52,561 nt of DNA from an uncultured Collinsella sp. (GCA_905197665.1 CAJJZP010000017.1:1-52561); one strand, 5' to 3'. Counted from the stretch's first letter, positions 23,548 to 32,194 are shown. The notes: generated from the letters alone by a model not told the origin. Numbers and translations: made by a program.

Positions 23548-25300
23548 GGTCTAAGTATCCTCTCACGTCTGCTTCGTAATCCTCGATAATCTGCGGTCCT
23601 GCCGCTCCAAACTCGATAACGGTGTCACCCACCAGGTCAAAGAGTGCCTCATTGATGCTGTCGACGAGCATATCCTCGCTCTGGCCCGACCTCTCCACTG
23701 CCGATGTCGCTTGCGCTGCGTTTTGCTCGAGGAGGGCGCGCAGATACGCGGTTGCGGCAGGCGCGAGTTTGTTCGCAGCTTCGGTGGACGCGGGCGTAAC
23801 GGGTGCGGGCACAGACATGAGGAGCGGTGCCACGACGCCAAACTCTTCGGTTGAGACAGTCGGCTCGCCGGGTTCGTCTTGCTGTATGGTTATCTCGCCA
23901 GGTTCGGCAGCCATGCCGGGTGCAGGCTCGGTGCTCGGTTGCTCGATAAGCGTCGCTTCGGCTTCCACAGGTGCGTCGTCCTCGCGCTCCTCATCGATCA
24001 AAAGCGCCTCACGTGTTTGTGCGGCGGTGCTCCGAATGTGCCCCAGCTGGCTCAGGTCGATATCGATCTTGACGGGCTGGTGCGCAGCATCCCACGAAAG
24101 CCATGCCACAATCTCGTCATCGATAATCTTGGCCAGATATTTGGGGACCTTTTCTTCCTTAAGGGGATGGGCGGGGTCCAGCGCCAGGCGTAGGCGTTGG
24201 TCGCAGGCGCGCATCATTTCACCGAGCTTGCTGCTCTTTTGCCTGCTGCCGTGGATACGCATGCATTCCCAAAAGCCGTTTTGGCAACGGTAGATATGGA
24301 TAGGATTCAGGCGGTATTCGCAGTCCTCGTGGCGCTCGGGCGCAAAGAATACGGCCGAGGCAAACATGGTGTAGGGCATGGCCGTCTCCTCCCCAAATAA
24401 ACTCGCCACGATGCCGGTCTTTCGGTGCGTGTCATAGTAGCGCGCCATGCGGACATACACGGCGCATGCCACGTGGCGCAGATCGCAGTGGTGGCTGCGG
24501 TCGAGCCGCGAGTTACTTAGGTTGTACGTGGAGAGGGCGTTGATGGCGGCCATGAGTCGTTCCTCGCGCACCTCATCGGGCGGAAGGGGGAGCGTGGGCT
24601 CGGAGATTTTGCGACGCTTAGGGGTCTGGCCGGACGGTGCCGGTGCTGGTACAAGGTCTCGTGCCGCGCGCCGCAGCTCGACAAGGGCGTTATCGAACAT
24701 GACGGTTTTAGAGTCGCGAAGCAGCTTGGGGTCGAGCCCGTGGAACACGGCGTAATCCTGCAGCCACACGCGCGCAAACCGGTCGATGCCGGGCTCGAAG
24801 GCGCGATAGACATCCCAAAAGGCCTTGATCTTGTTAAAACCATCGAGCGGATTATCTACGCCAATGCCGCAGATCAGCTCATAGAGATACAGAAAGGCAA
24901 AGGACGTAGACGTTTCCTCGACGGTTCCGCGGCGCACTTGGGCACGCCAGGTAAAGTAGCCGCGCAACTGTCGATCGCTCATGGCATTGTAGGTGGGAAA
25001 GTACGACTTAAAGGTGCCGTTGTAGGGGCAGTCGTCCTCAAAGTCGGCCATCAGCAGGCCTTGGCGGTAGAAAAGCTCGGCTTCCGAAAGCCAACGACCC
25101 GCGCCGCCCTTGGGGTCATCCTGCCAGCGCGATATCTCGCGCATTTTGCGGTACTGGTCGGGGAGGAAATTCTGCATCTGTCGGCCGGTTTTGAGAATCG
25201 GCTCGTCTGCGTAGATTTCGTTTGAGAAGCGGGCGGACTGATGGGTCCGGGCCTCGGCCATAATGCGCTCGATGAGCATCTTGATGTCCTGGTCGGCCAC
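23540..25300 (-). CDS. TerB_N/TerB_C domain protein
   Basis: 586 residues from a GTG with GAGGAG five bases upstream. Residues about 80-200 match the TerB N-terminal module (DRQLRGYFTWRAQVRRG, then SFAFLYLYELICGIG). After a proline-rich linker comes a middle helical part with several His/Cys. A long Glu/Pro/Thr-rich disordered stretch follows (about 425-500). The C-terminal 90 residues look like TerB_C (MLVDSINEALFDLVGDTVIE, then GPQIIEDYEADV). TerB modules are linked to tellurite and phage stress systems and often bind metal or membranes. This is the first gene of the cassette and overlaps the ATPase gene. The domain labels rest on pattern recall. Confidence 0.82.
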   Translation of the reverse strand: MADQDIKMLIERIMAEARTHQSARFSNEIYADEPILKTGRQMQNFLPDQYRKMREISRWQDDPKGGAGRWLSEAELFYRQGLLMADFEDDCPYNGTFKSYFPTYNAMSDRQLRGYFTWRAQVRRGTVEETSTSFAFLYLYELICGIGVDNPLDGFNKIKAFWDVYRAFEPGIDRFARVWLQDYAVFHGLDPKLLRDSKTVMFDNALVELRRAARDLVPAPAPSGQTPKRRKISEPTLPLPPDEVREERLMAAINALSTYNLSNSRLDRSHHCDLRHVACAVYVRMARYYDTHRKTGIVASLFGEETAMPYTMFASAVFFAPERHEDCEYRLNPIHIYRCQNGFWECMRIHGSRQKSSKLGEMMRACDQRLRLALDPAHPLKEEKVPKYLAKIIDDEIVAWLSWDAAHQPVKIDIDLSQLGHIRSTAAQTREALLIDEEREDDAPVEAEATLIEQPSTEPAPGMAAEPGEITIQQDEPGEPTVSTEEFGVVAPLLMSVPAPVTPASTEAANKLAPAATAYLRALLEQNAAQATSAVERSGQSEDMLVDSINEALFDLVGDTVIEFGAAGPQIIEDYEADVRGYLDHE

Positions 25301-25337
25301 CGCTTCTCCTCTCCTAACGCAGCTTCGGTGACCTCAT

Positions 25338-25366
25338 ATCATAGCACAGCATCAAACAGGTGTTCG
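25338..25366 (-). promoter_or_regulatory. Extended -10 promoter of the TerB-BrxD-helicase cassette
   Basis: On the minus strand the sequence TGCTATGAT (25346-25338) is an extended -10 element. The -35 region 17 bases upstream (25366-25361, CGAACA) is weak, as is usual for extended -10 promoters. It would start transcription about 30 bases before the GTG of the TerB-domain gene, giving the cassette its own promoter, separate from the DUF554 gene. Confidence 0.45.
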
Positions 25367-25388
25367 AGATACTGCTGCGTAGATAGAT

Positions 25389-26105
25389 TTAGAACAGGAG
25401 GGCGTAGATGACGGCGATGACGACGGAGGGGAGCATATTGGCCGTGCGGAAGGTCTGAGGACGGATGAGGTTGACGCCGACGCAGAAGATGAGCATGGAG
25501 CCTACGAGCGAAAGGCTGTCGAGGGCTGCCGTGGTCATGATGGGGGAGAGTGCGCCGGCAAACAGCGTGATCGTCCCCTGGAACACGGCGACGGGCAGGG
25601 CGGAGAAGATGCAGCCGCGGCCAAGCGAGGCCGTCATGGTGCAGACGATGATGCAGTCCAGTGCGCCCTTGAGGGCAAGCGTTGACCAGTCGCCGAGCAG
25701 GCCGTCCTGGATCGATCCCACAATGGCCATGGCGCCGATGCACACGGTGAGTGAAGTCGAGACAAAAGCGTTGGTGAACTCGTTATCGCCCTCACTGCCA
25801 GTCTTGCGCTTGAGCCATTCGCCAAGGTTTTCAATGGCGGCTTCCAAGTTGACGGCCTCGCCGATGAGCGAACCGAGCGCAAATGAGACGATGAGCATGG
25901 TGGTACCGGTGGTCGACAGCGCCTTTCCATCGATGACGAGCATCTTTTGCATGGTGCCGCCCAGGCCGATAAACAGGACGCACAGCCCCGATGCTTTCAT
26001 GAGCGTGTCTTGGATGCACGGTGTAATGAAGCGGCCGCCCGCTAATCCCAAAAGACCGCCCGCAACTAAAAGCACAACGTTGATGACTGTTCCCAAGCCC
26101 GGCAT
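25389..26105 (-). CDS. DUF554 integral membrane protein
   Basis: 238 residues from the ATG at 26105 (AGGAGG five bases upstream). About seven hydrophobic helices are visible, with the family features GTVINVVLLVAGGLLGLAGG near the start, SGLCVLFIGLGGTMQ, FALGSLIGEAVNLE and a FVSTSLTVCIGAMAIVGSIQ segment. Family members (YqgA/YdfK) are annotated only as putative transporters. It lies upstream of the TerB cassette but on the same strand and probably has its own promoter. It is complete and has no unusual feature. Confidence 0.88.
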   Translation of the reverse strand: MPGLGTVINVVLLVAGGLLGLAGGRFITPCIQDTLMKASGLCVLFIGLGGTMQKMLVIDGKALSTTGTTMLIVSFALGSLIGEAVNLEAAIENLGEWLKRKTGSEGDNEFTNAFVSTSLTVCIGAMAIVGSIQDGLLGDWSTLALKGALDCIIVCTMTASLGRGCIFSALPVAVFQGTITLFAGALSPIMTTAALDSLSLVGSMLIFCVGVNLIRPQTFRTANMLPSVVIAVIYALLF

Positions 26106-26223
26106 GAGCCCTCCTGTATTGATGCCAACGTGGCAATCGTAGCAGAACGAAATGCGAGGCACATCGCGACTCATCTAATACGTTATATAAGTGGTGTTAG
26201 GAATGATGCGCAGCATTTAAGCC

Positions 26224-27654
26224 TCAGGTGGTTGTCGGGACATAGGGATAGTAGTCAAAGCGCAGTGTCATAAGCCGCTGTGGGGATTCAATAGCCGCGG
26301 CGATGATATTGGCATCGCGGGCGCGATCAAACCCTTCGAGTTCGATCTGATACGAGACGTCTTGCATAATGTCCAGACGTCGCCAGGCTAGGAGTGTGTC
26401 ACCATCGAATTCCAAGGTTTTGCCTCCGTCTGGGGCAACGGCGTATAGACGCAGTTTAGCGGTGGTTGCAGGGTCGACAACCGTGACCTTTTTAATTTCG
26501 TTTCGAGTATTCTTGGCGCCCAACAGGGTGAGCAGTGTTGGGGCCACGACCTCGCCCGATGGCAAAAAGACGACTTCGATGGACTCGGGAAATGCGATGA
26601 TTGCCGACTTGCGGACGGGCTGATTGGCGGCGGCAACTTCGATGTTCGCAGCGTCGATGACCTCCGTGTGGTCGAGCGCGGCAAGCACGCAGCAGTTACC
26701 TTCATCGATCTCCTGAGGATCAGCAAGCCCCAGACTGTCCGCGAGCTCGGGATCGTTTGGATCGGTAGCGGGCTCATTCGGTGCTTCGAAAGAAGCTGGG
26801 ACGCTGTTTGTCAGCGACGGCGTGTCGCCCGCACCTGCTTCTTTGTCCGCGTTCTCTTCTTGTATGGTTGCGTTGATGGGTTCGTCGTTTGAGGGGAGCG
26901 TCTTGGCGTCAAGCGCGGAGGGGAGAATTCCGATGGCTCCGGATCCGCTCCACTCCATTTCGAGAAGCGCCGGGTCGGCAAGAATGCGTTGCCTGCTTTG
27001 CGCGTGGGCATCGATTTCAATAGGACCTGCCTCCGTCCCACGCGTAATGCTGAGCGATCCGGCCGACTTCTCGAAATGAATGTCTGTGTCTTCGGTGCTG
27101 GCGGCGTAGAACAGCAGGGATGCTTCTCCTGCCGCGATGGCATCGGTGCCGGCTTTGGTCAGCCGCAACGATGCCGTGAATGAGAGGGTGGGCTGCACAT
27201 CGTCTGCATTCGCGGCGGCGCAGCCCAGACATATACCGCCTCCTTTCTCGAAAAACGTACCGTCGAAGGCGACCTTCGCTCCGTTCGCCGAGTCATCGAC
27301 CGAAGCGATGTCGATGCGCAACTCCAAATCGCACGGATCGCCATCTGCATCGAGCACAACCGAGCGCCACGTGCAGACGGCGCACCCCGCCTGGGAGCCG
27401 TTTGCCTTGTTCGAACGATTGATATCCACGACTATCGAACCGTCCGTATTACGACGAAGGCATCCCGAGGTTGAGATTGCAGCCCGTGCGATCGAAAAAC
27501 GCTTGCACGCAATGGCGCTCGACGGATTTGATGCGGAGCTTAGGGCTGCTGGTAAGGAGTCTGCCATGACGGGAGTCGCCCAAGCGGCGACAGGCGTTCC
27601 GGTTGCGAGCGCGCCGCAGAGTGCGACGACGGGCAAAAGGTTCTTCGATGCCAT
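26224..27654 (-). CDS. Exported cysteine-containing beta-rich protein, unknown function
   Basis: 476 residues with a clear Sec signal peptide (KNLLPVVALCGALATGTPVAAWA, cleavage near residue 26). AAGGAG precedes the ATG. The mature part has seven or more cysteines in the first 150 residues (CACKR-like, AGCAVCTW, GDPCDL, GICLGCAAAN). This suggests disulfides, followed by beta-strand-rich segments and an acidic linker. There is no LPxTG or transmembrane anchor at the C-terminus, so it should be secreted or held by partners. It is the last gene of a five-gene run of exported, anchored and small proteins on the minus strand. I do not recognise a family. Confidence 0.75.
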   Translation of the reverse strand: MASKNLLPVVALCGALATGTPVAAWATPVMADSLPAALSSASNPSSAIACKRFSIARAAISTSGCLRRNTDGSIVVDINRSNKANGSQAGCAVCTWRSVVLDADGDPCDLELRIDIASVDDSANGAKVAFDGTFFEKGGGICLGCAAANADDVQPTLSFTASLRLTKAGTDAIAAGEASLLFYAASTEDTDIHFEKSAGSLSITRGTEAGPIEIDAHAQSRQRILADPALLEMEWSGSGAIGILPSALDAKTLPSNDEPINATIQEENADKEAGAGDTPSLTNSVPASFEAPNEPATDPNDPELADSLGLADPQEIDEGNCCVLAALDHTEVIDAANIEVAAANQPVRKSAIIAFPESIEVVFLPSGEVVAPTLLTLLGAKNTRNEIKKVTVVDPATTAKLRLYAVAPDGGKTLEFDGDTLLAWRRLDIMQDVSYQIELEGFDRARDANIIAAAIESPQRLMTLRFDYYPYVPTTT

Positions 27655-27672
27655 GGGGTCTCCTTAGCTAAT

Positions 27673-27954
27673 TTAGTGCGGCCTGTCCGTGTTTTGTTTC
27701 TGGCTGCGTTTGATGTGCAGGCCGAGGCCGGCGGTTCCCGCGCCTGCTGCTGTGGCGCCTGCTGCCAAGAGCCATCGTCCATCGCCTGTCTGCGCCAATG
27801 GTTCCTGGCGGTCGCCGCGGTCGAGCCCCGAGAGGTCGACCGTCACTTGCGTGGCGGCCTGCGCCTGTTCTTGCTGGGCAAAGGCCATGGCTGGGCCAAA
27901 CGCCAAGATGCCGATGGCGGCGGCCAGGGCAACGGCCTTATGCCGTGTGCGCAC
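27673..27954 (-). CDS. Small sortase-anchored surface protein (LAxTG)
   Basis: 93 residues from a GTG at 27954, inside the end of the preceding gene; a TTG at 27984 is an alternative start. It has a signal peptide (AVALAAAIGILAFGPAMAFA) and a short mature stretch. It ends with PLAQTGDGRW, a hydrophobic helix and a basic tail KRSQK: a complete cell-wall sorting signal. LAxTG rather than LPxTG is the motif used by class E sortases of actinobacteria. No sortase gene is in the window. With only about 40 mature residues it may be an anchor or spacer for its exported neighbours. Confidence 0.75.
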   Translation of the reverse strand: MRTRHKAVALAAAIGILAFGPAMAFAQQEQAQAATQVTVDLSGLDRGDRQEPLAQTGDGRWLLAAGATAAGAGTAGLGLHIKRSQKQNTDRPH

Positions 27955-28537
27955 CGGGCTCGACCGTCCAGGTGATCGTTGCAACCTGATCGCCTTCGCC
28001 GGTTACGTGGAAGATGTCGCGCGTGACGCGGGCGACGTTTCCGCTTGTCTTGAGCTTGATTTTGTCCGTGCCGCCGGCAATGCCCTGGTAGCCCATGTCG
28101 AAGGCTGCATTCTTGGAAAGATCGAGGCCTGTCCCCTGCGTTGCGGCGCTGGCGTTCTGGAGTGCGCCGTCGGGGCCGACCTTAAAGTCGATGGAGTTCT
28201 GCGCGGTTCCGGCCTTGGCGTCGGCGGCAATGGTCCAGGTGTTCATGGCGTCGATCTTCATATTGGTGACATGGATGCCGTAGGCCGAAAGATTGTCGAT
28301 GGTGATCGCGTCTTCTGAGGGACCCTGAAGCGTGCCGTCGGCTTGGGCGACGAAGGGAATAACCGTCGGTGCGTTGAACTTGATGTTGTCGATCTCGGTC
28401 TTGACCATTACCTTCGTGGTTCCAACACGCCCGGCTGCCATAGCTGGCGTCGGGGCTGCGCCCATTGCGAGCGCGAGCGCGAGCCCTGCGCCCACGACGA
28501 GCGCTCTGGCTCCGTTCATGTTCCTGGTGATGTCCAT
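27938..28537 (-). CDS. Exported beta-rich protein with WxL-like C-terminus
   Basis: 199 residues. AAAGGAA precedes the ATG. The signal peptide (ALVVGAGLALALAMGAAPTP, then AMAAG) is followed by beta-strand repeats (VMVKTEIDNIKFNAPTVIPF). It ends with QVATITWTVEPGA, which recalls the distal TWTL motif of WxL surface proteins or camelysin/TasA-like proteins. The match is too short to assign. The gene overlaps the small LAxTG-anchored protein by 17 bases, so the two products are likely made together. Glycan or peptidoglycan association is possible but not shown. Confidence 0.7.
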   Translation of the reverse strand: MDITRNMNGARALVVGAGLALALAMGAAPTPAMAAGRVGTTKVMVKTEIDNIKFNAPTVIPFVAQADGTLQGPSEDAITIDNLSAYGIHVTNMKIDAMNTWTIAADAKAGTAQNSIDFKVGPDGALQNASAATQGTGLDLSKNAAFDMGYQGIAGGTDKIKLKTSGNVARVTRDIFHVTGEGDQVATITWTVEPGAHTA

Positions 28538-28626
28538 GGTCGTTCCTTTCTATTCGCCGCGGGCCGTCCCCGCGATGATTGGACGAATGCTGGTGAATCG
28601 CGTGCGGTGCCGCGTCGACCGGAAAG

Positions 28627-29136
28627 CTAGTTCTCGGCTTGCTCAACCCGTACCTTGACGCGCGTCGGGTTGCCGTGGCTGTCATAGGTCTTGGCGTCAA
28701 GCGCCTGGATCTCGATATACGCCTCACCTTCCTCGATGTCGCCGGCGGGGCATGTCTCGACCGTTTTGCCGGTCTCGACCACATCGGATTCGTATATGGT
28801 CTCGTCGTTTTGGATGACGCGGAATCGCTGGGGAAACTTGTTGTCTTGGACGTTTTGCACGTTGACGCGCAGCTTGCCGTCCTCCTGTAGCTGAGCGACC
28901 GGCGTGACCGAAATCGTCATCATGTTGTCGCGGACGATGGCATCGAGCTCATCTTGGATTTCTTGTCGCGATTTACCCTCTGCCGTCGTGACTGAGGCGC
29001 CCGCTTCGGGCACGGGCTGCGACTGCCAGGCGTATAGCCCTACGGCGATGAGGGCGCAGGCGATAGCCAGGCAGACAACGACGAGTTTCTTGCGACGCCC
29101 CAGTCCTGCGAGGCGGGGCGGCTTCTTCGCACTCAT
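28627..29136 (-). CDS. Membrane-anchored exported hypothetical protein
   Basis: 169 residues with a basic cytoplasmic start (SAKKPPRLAGLGRRKK), one transmembrane helix (LVVVCLAIACALIAVGLYAW) and an extracytoplasmic domain with an amphipathic helix (QEIQDELDAIVRDNM). A beta-rich part (RVNVQNVQDNKFPQRFRVI) follows. It resembles small membrane proteins encoded with WxL-like surface proteins in Gram-positive bacteria, but I cannot name a family. It overlaps the upstream 98-residue gene by four bases (ATGA) and lies 89 bases before the WxL-like gene. Confidence 0.7.
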   Translation of the reverse strand: MSAKKPPRLAGLGRRKKLVVVCLAIACALIAVGLYAWQSQPVPEAGASVTTAEGKSRQEIQDELDAIVRDNMMTISVTPVAQLQEDGKLRVNVQNVQDNKFPQRFRVIQNDETIYESDVVETGKTVETCPAGDIEEGEAYIEIQALDAKTYDSHGNPTRVKVRVEQAEN

Positions 29137-29429
29137 GCGGCGTCCTTGGTGGTGTAGACACGTGCGAACGTGGACGGGTCCGCTCCAAAGAGCATGTGAA
29201 GCATCAGGCGGCGCGAGTAGATGAGCTCGTCAAAGTCGTGAGGGAGCTCGATGTCGTGGATACGCGCGATGTGGTGGGCGAGCGCCGAGAACGACTCGGG
29301 GTCGCAGATAACATCGGTGGTGACGTGGCAGACCGCCGTATCGGGGAACGCCTCTTCGTCGAAAGGCAGGAGATAGGGATCGTCGTCGACCTCGATGGCG
29401 ACGCCGTACTGGGGCCAGTAATATGCCAT
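29133..29429 (-). CDS. Small hypothetical protein
   Basis: 98 residues with GGGAGG five bases before the ATG. There is no signal peptide. The sequence YWPQYGVAIEVDDDPYLLPF near the start is faintly like the beta core of DUF559/restriction-endonuclease-like proteins (E-x-D), but the remaining nuclease residues are not visible. The second half is helical (SALAHHIARIHDIELPHDFD). It is the first gene of the exported-protein run and overlaps the next by four bases. It is likely cytosolic and its function is unknown. Confidence 0.6.
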   Translation of the reverse strand: MAYYWPQYGVAIEVDDDPYLLPFDEEAFPDTAVCHVTTDVICDPESFSALAHHIARIHDIELPHDFDELIYSRRLMLHMLFGADPSTFARVYTTKDAA

Positions 29430-29502
29430 GGGAACCTCCCTGCTTCTGGGGCCAAAACTTCTATCGGTTTTGGCTGTCGACGCCGACCGTATCAGCCGCT
29501 AC

Positions 29503-29538
29503 TTGACCAATTTCTGACCAAATGCTTGACGGATTGAC
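29503..29538. promoter_or_regulatory. Cluster of TTGAC/TGAC repeats in the 345-base gap
   Basis: The 29430-29774 gap has no gene. TGAC occurs at 29504, 29515, 29527 and 29535, mostly preceded by TT or CT and twice followed by CA. The spacing of 11, 12 and 8 bases is close to one helical turn. Tandem half-sites of this kind suit a response regulator or GntR-type protein controlling the minus-strand exported-protein operon or the lactate dehydrogenase operon. The rest of the gap shows nothing I can name. Confidence 0.3.
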
Positions 29539-29774
29539 ATCTCCGCAGGTAAAAGGTGGAAAAATTACTTCAACTTTTTTCGAGCGACAATCGAGCGGTC
29601 GGCGACGGCGGGGCGATATGTGTCAAAAGCATCGTCTGCCGAGGAAGCCTTGCCGTTCGCCGAATTGCACAAACGTAAAAATCGCCAATTATGGAGACGG
29701 TCTCGAACACGTCGACGAAACGATGCGGTAACATCTCCCTGCAAACACTGTAGTTAGCTAAAGGGGGAGTTCGC

Positions 29775-31376
29775 GTGTCTGCAACCATTAAACCCTTCAC
29801 CGATGAGTTCGAAGAGTATGGCCGCGATGAATCTCGTGCATCGGGCGAAGCATCGAGCATCTCGTTTCCGACAACGGAAGACGAGGTCCGTGCCATTTTG
29901 GAAACGCTCCATGCCGAGCGTGTCCCGGTAACGGTTCAGGGCGCCCGAACCGGCCTTGCCGCCGGTGCCGTGCCCCACGGTGGGCATATCCTCAATACTT
30001 CCCGTATGAATCGCTACTTGGGCCTTCGCCGCGATGAACAAGGCCAATTTCTGCTGCGCGTGGAGCCGGGCGTTGTGCTCTCGGAGCTGCGTAAGCAGCT
30101 GAGCAAGAAGGTACTGCCGACCGCTGGTTGGGACCAGGCATCGCTTGAGGCCTACGAGGAGTTCCAAGAGTCCCCCGAGCAGTTCTTTCCCACCGATCCC
30201 ACCGAGGCATCTGCCTGTCTGGGTGGCATGGCGGCATGCAACGCCTCCGGCGCCCGCAGCTACGCTTACGGCCCCATGCGCCCGCATATCACGGGACTCC
30301 ACGTCGCGCTGGCTGATGGCGATTTGCTTGAGCTTCAGCGCGGCGAGGCTTTTGCCCAGGGCCGCCACCTGTCGCTCGTGACGGCAGAGGGTCATACATT
30401 CGAGCTTGATCTTCCTGACTACACCATGCCCAAGACCAAAAATGCCTCGGGGTATTTTGTTGCGGACGATATGGACGCCATCGATCTTTTTATCGGCGCG
30501 TGCGGCACGCTCGGCGTCATTACCGAGCTCGAGATCGCCCTGCAGGCGGCACCTTCGGTCGTATGGGGTGTGAGTTGCTTTTTCGATAGCGAAGACAAGG
30601 CCGTGTCCTTTACCGATTCCGTGCGTCCAGTGCTGTCCCATGCCGCCGCTATTGAGTATTTCGATGCTGGCGCCCTGGATATCCTGCGTCGCCAGCGCGA
30701 GCAGTCGACAGCGTTTGCCTCGCTGCCGGCGCTCGACGACGAGGCAAAGGTCTGTGTCTACGTGGAGCTCGACTGCGATGACGAGGCGCAGGCGACCGAG
30801 GAGCTGTACCACCTTGGATGGGTGCTGGAGTTTGCGGGCGGCCGCGACGATGCGACATGGGTCGCCCGCACCGAAGTCGATCGCGAGTGCCAGCGGTTCT
30901 TCCGCCACGCGGTGCCCGAGAGCGTCAACATGCTCATTGACGAGCGTCGCCGCACCGACCCCACCATTACCAAGCTGGGATCGGATATGTCGGTGCCCAA
31001 TGCACGCCTTGCCGATGTCATGGCCCTCTATCGCCGCACGCTGGCCGAAAGCGGGCTTGAGTCTGCTGCCTGGGGACACATCGGGAACAACCATCTGCAT
31101 GTGAACATCCTGCCGCGCGATGCGCAAGACTACCGTCGTGGTGGAGAGCTCTTTGCCCAGTGGGCTTCCGAGGTCACGGCCATGGGCGGTGCCGTTTCTG
31201 CCGAACACGGCGTCGGCAAGATCAAGGCGGGCTTCTTGGAGACGATGTACGGCCACGAGGCCATGGTCGAGTCGGCGCGCCTCAAACTCCAGCTCGATCC
31301 TGCCGGCCAGTTGGGTCGCGGCAACCTGTTTACGGAGAAGCTCTTGGATGAACTCGTCCAGAAAGGGGGCGCGTGA
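29775..31376 (+). CDS. lctD: FAD-linked 2-hydroxyacid (lactate) dehydrogenase, LctD-like
   Basis: 533-residue GlcD/vanillyl-alcohol-oxidase family flavoprotein. The PP-loop FAD domain (VTVQGARTGLAAGAVPHGG; LRVEPGVVLSELRKQL; GGMAACNASGARSYAYGPMR) is followed by a C-terminal FAD-oxidase domain with HIGNNHLHVNILP and SAEHGVGKIKAGFL. The GTG start has GGGGGAG five bases upstream. Together with the adjoining EtfB and ferredoxin-EtfA genes it matches the electron-confurcating lactate dehydrogenase of acetogens. In that enzyme lactate oxidation by NAD+ is driven by simultaneous ferredoxin oxidation. The substrate could also be glycolate or another 2-hydroxyacid. The stop overlaps the next gene's start region. 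Confidence 0.85.
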   Translation: MSATIKPFTDEFEEYGRDESRASGEASSISFPTTEDEVRAILETLHAERVPVTVQGARTGLAAGAVPHGGHILNTSRMNRYLGLRRDEQGQFLLRVEPGVVLSELRKQLSKKVLPTAGWDQASLEAYEEFQESPEQFFPTDPTEASACLGGMAACNASGARSYAYGPMRPHITGLHVALADGDLLELQRGEAFAQGRHLSLVTAEGHTFELDLPDYTMPKTKNASGYFVADDMDAIDLFIGACGTLGVITELEIALQAAPSVVWGVSCFFDSEDKAVSFTDSVRPVLSHAAAIEYFDAGALDILRRQREQSTAFASLPALDDEAKVCVYVELDCDDEAQATEELYHLGWVLEFAGGRDDATWVARTEVDRECQRFFRHAVPESVNMLIDERRRTDPTITKLGSDMSVPNARLADVMALYRRTLAESGLESAAWGHIGNNHLHVNILPRDAQDYRRGGELFAQWASEVTAMGGAVSAEHGVGKIKAGFLETMYGHEAMVESARLKLQLDPAGQLGRGNLFTEKLLDELVQKGGA

Positions 31377-31378
31377 AG

Positions 31379-32194
31379 ATGAGTGATTTCCATATGGTGG
31401 TGTGCGTCAAGGCGGTGCCCGGAAGCACCGAGGTCAAGATGGACCCCAAGACCAATACTATCGTGCGTGATGGCAAGCAGGCGGTCATTAATCCCTTCGA
31501 TGCAAGTGCCCTCGAATGTGCGCTAGCGCTGAAGAACGACTTTATCGGCTTTGGCATGGACGTGCGTGTGACGGTGGTGTCGATGGGCATCCCCGCGACC
31601 GAATCGCTGCTGCGCGACTGCATCGCCCGCGGTGCCGACGACGCGCTGCTGCTGACCGATCGCGCCTTTGCGGGCGCCGATACCCTAGCCACCACCTATG
31701 CCCTCAAATGCGGCATCGAGGCACTCGATGAGGACTTTGACCTGCTCATCTGCGGCAAGATGGCGGTGGACGGCGATACGGCCCAGATCGGCCCCGAGCT
31801 GGCCGGCGCCTTTGGGGTCCCCTGCGTGACCGACGTGAGCTGTGTGCAGAGCGCGGGATTTACGACGTGTGGCTCGCTGGCGCTCGTTCACGGCTGCGAT
31901 GCCGGCGAGGAGACGGTGTACCTGGAGATGCCGAGTGCGATGACGACTGCCAAGGAGATTGGCCAGCTGCGCATGCCGAGTATTGCCGGTATTCGCGCGG
32001 CCGAGGATGCAGACGTGCGCGTGGCCAGCGCTGCCGACGTAAACGCCGACCCCTCGCGTTGCGGCCTTGCCGGATCACCGACGCAGGTCGTGCGCTCGTT
32101 TGTGCCCGACCGTGACCAAACGTGCGAGGCCGTCGAGGGAACGGCGTCCGAGCAGGCGGTAAAACTTGCCAAGATTATCGAGGGGATGGCATAG
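31379..32194 (+). CDS. etfB: Electron transfer flavoprotein beta subunit (LctB-like)
   Basis: EtfB of 271 residues (from the ATG at 31379; a GTG at 31373 overlapping the previous stop is also possible). Typical blocks are VVCVKAVPGSTEVKMD, INPFDASALECALALK, DLLICGKMAVDGDTAQIGPE and MPSIAGIRAA. EtfB binds AMP or, in bifurcating types, a second FAD with NAD. AAAGGGGG lies nine bases upstream of the ATG. It is flanked by the dehydrogenase and by ferredoxin-fused EtfA without gaps, so the three make one complex. Confidence 0.95.
   Translation: MSDFHMVVCVKAVPGSTEVKMDPKTNTIVRDGKQAVINPFDASALECALALKNDFIGFGMDVRVTVVSMGIPATESLLRDCIARGADDALLLTDRAFAGADTLATTYALKCGIEALDEDFDLLICGKMAVDGDTAQIGPELAGAFGVPCVTDVSCVQSAGFTTCGSLALVHGCDAGEETVYLEMPSAMTTAKEIGQLRMPSIAGIRAAEDADVRVASAADVNADPSRCGLAGSPTQVVRSFVPDRDQTCEAVEGTASEQAVKLAKIIEGMA

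Noticed and set aside
19682..25300. Complete BREX or Pgl system
   Set aside because: Only BrxD-like ATPase and helicase genes are present; there is no PglX/BrxX methyltransferase, PglZ, BrxC/PglY, BrxA/B or BrxL in the window.
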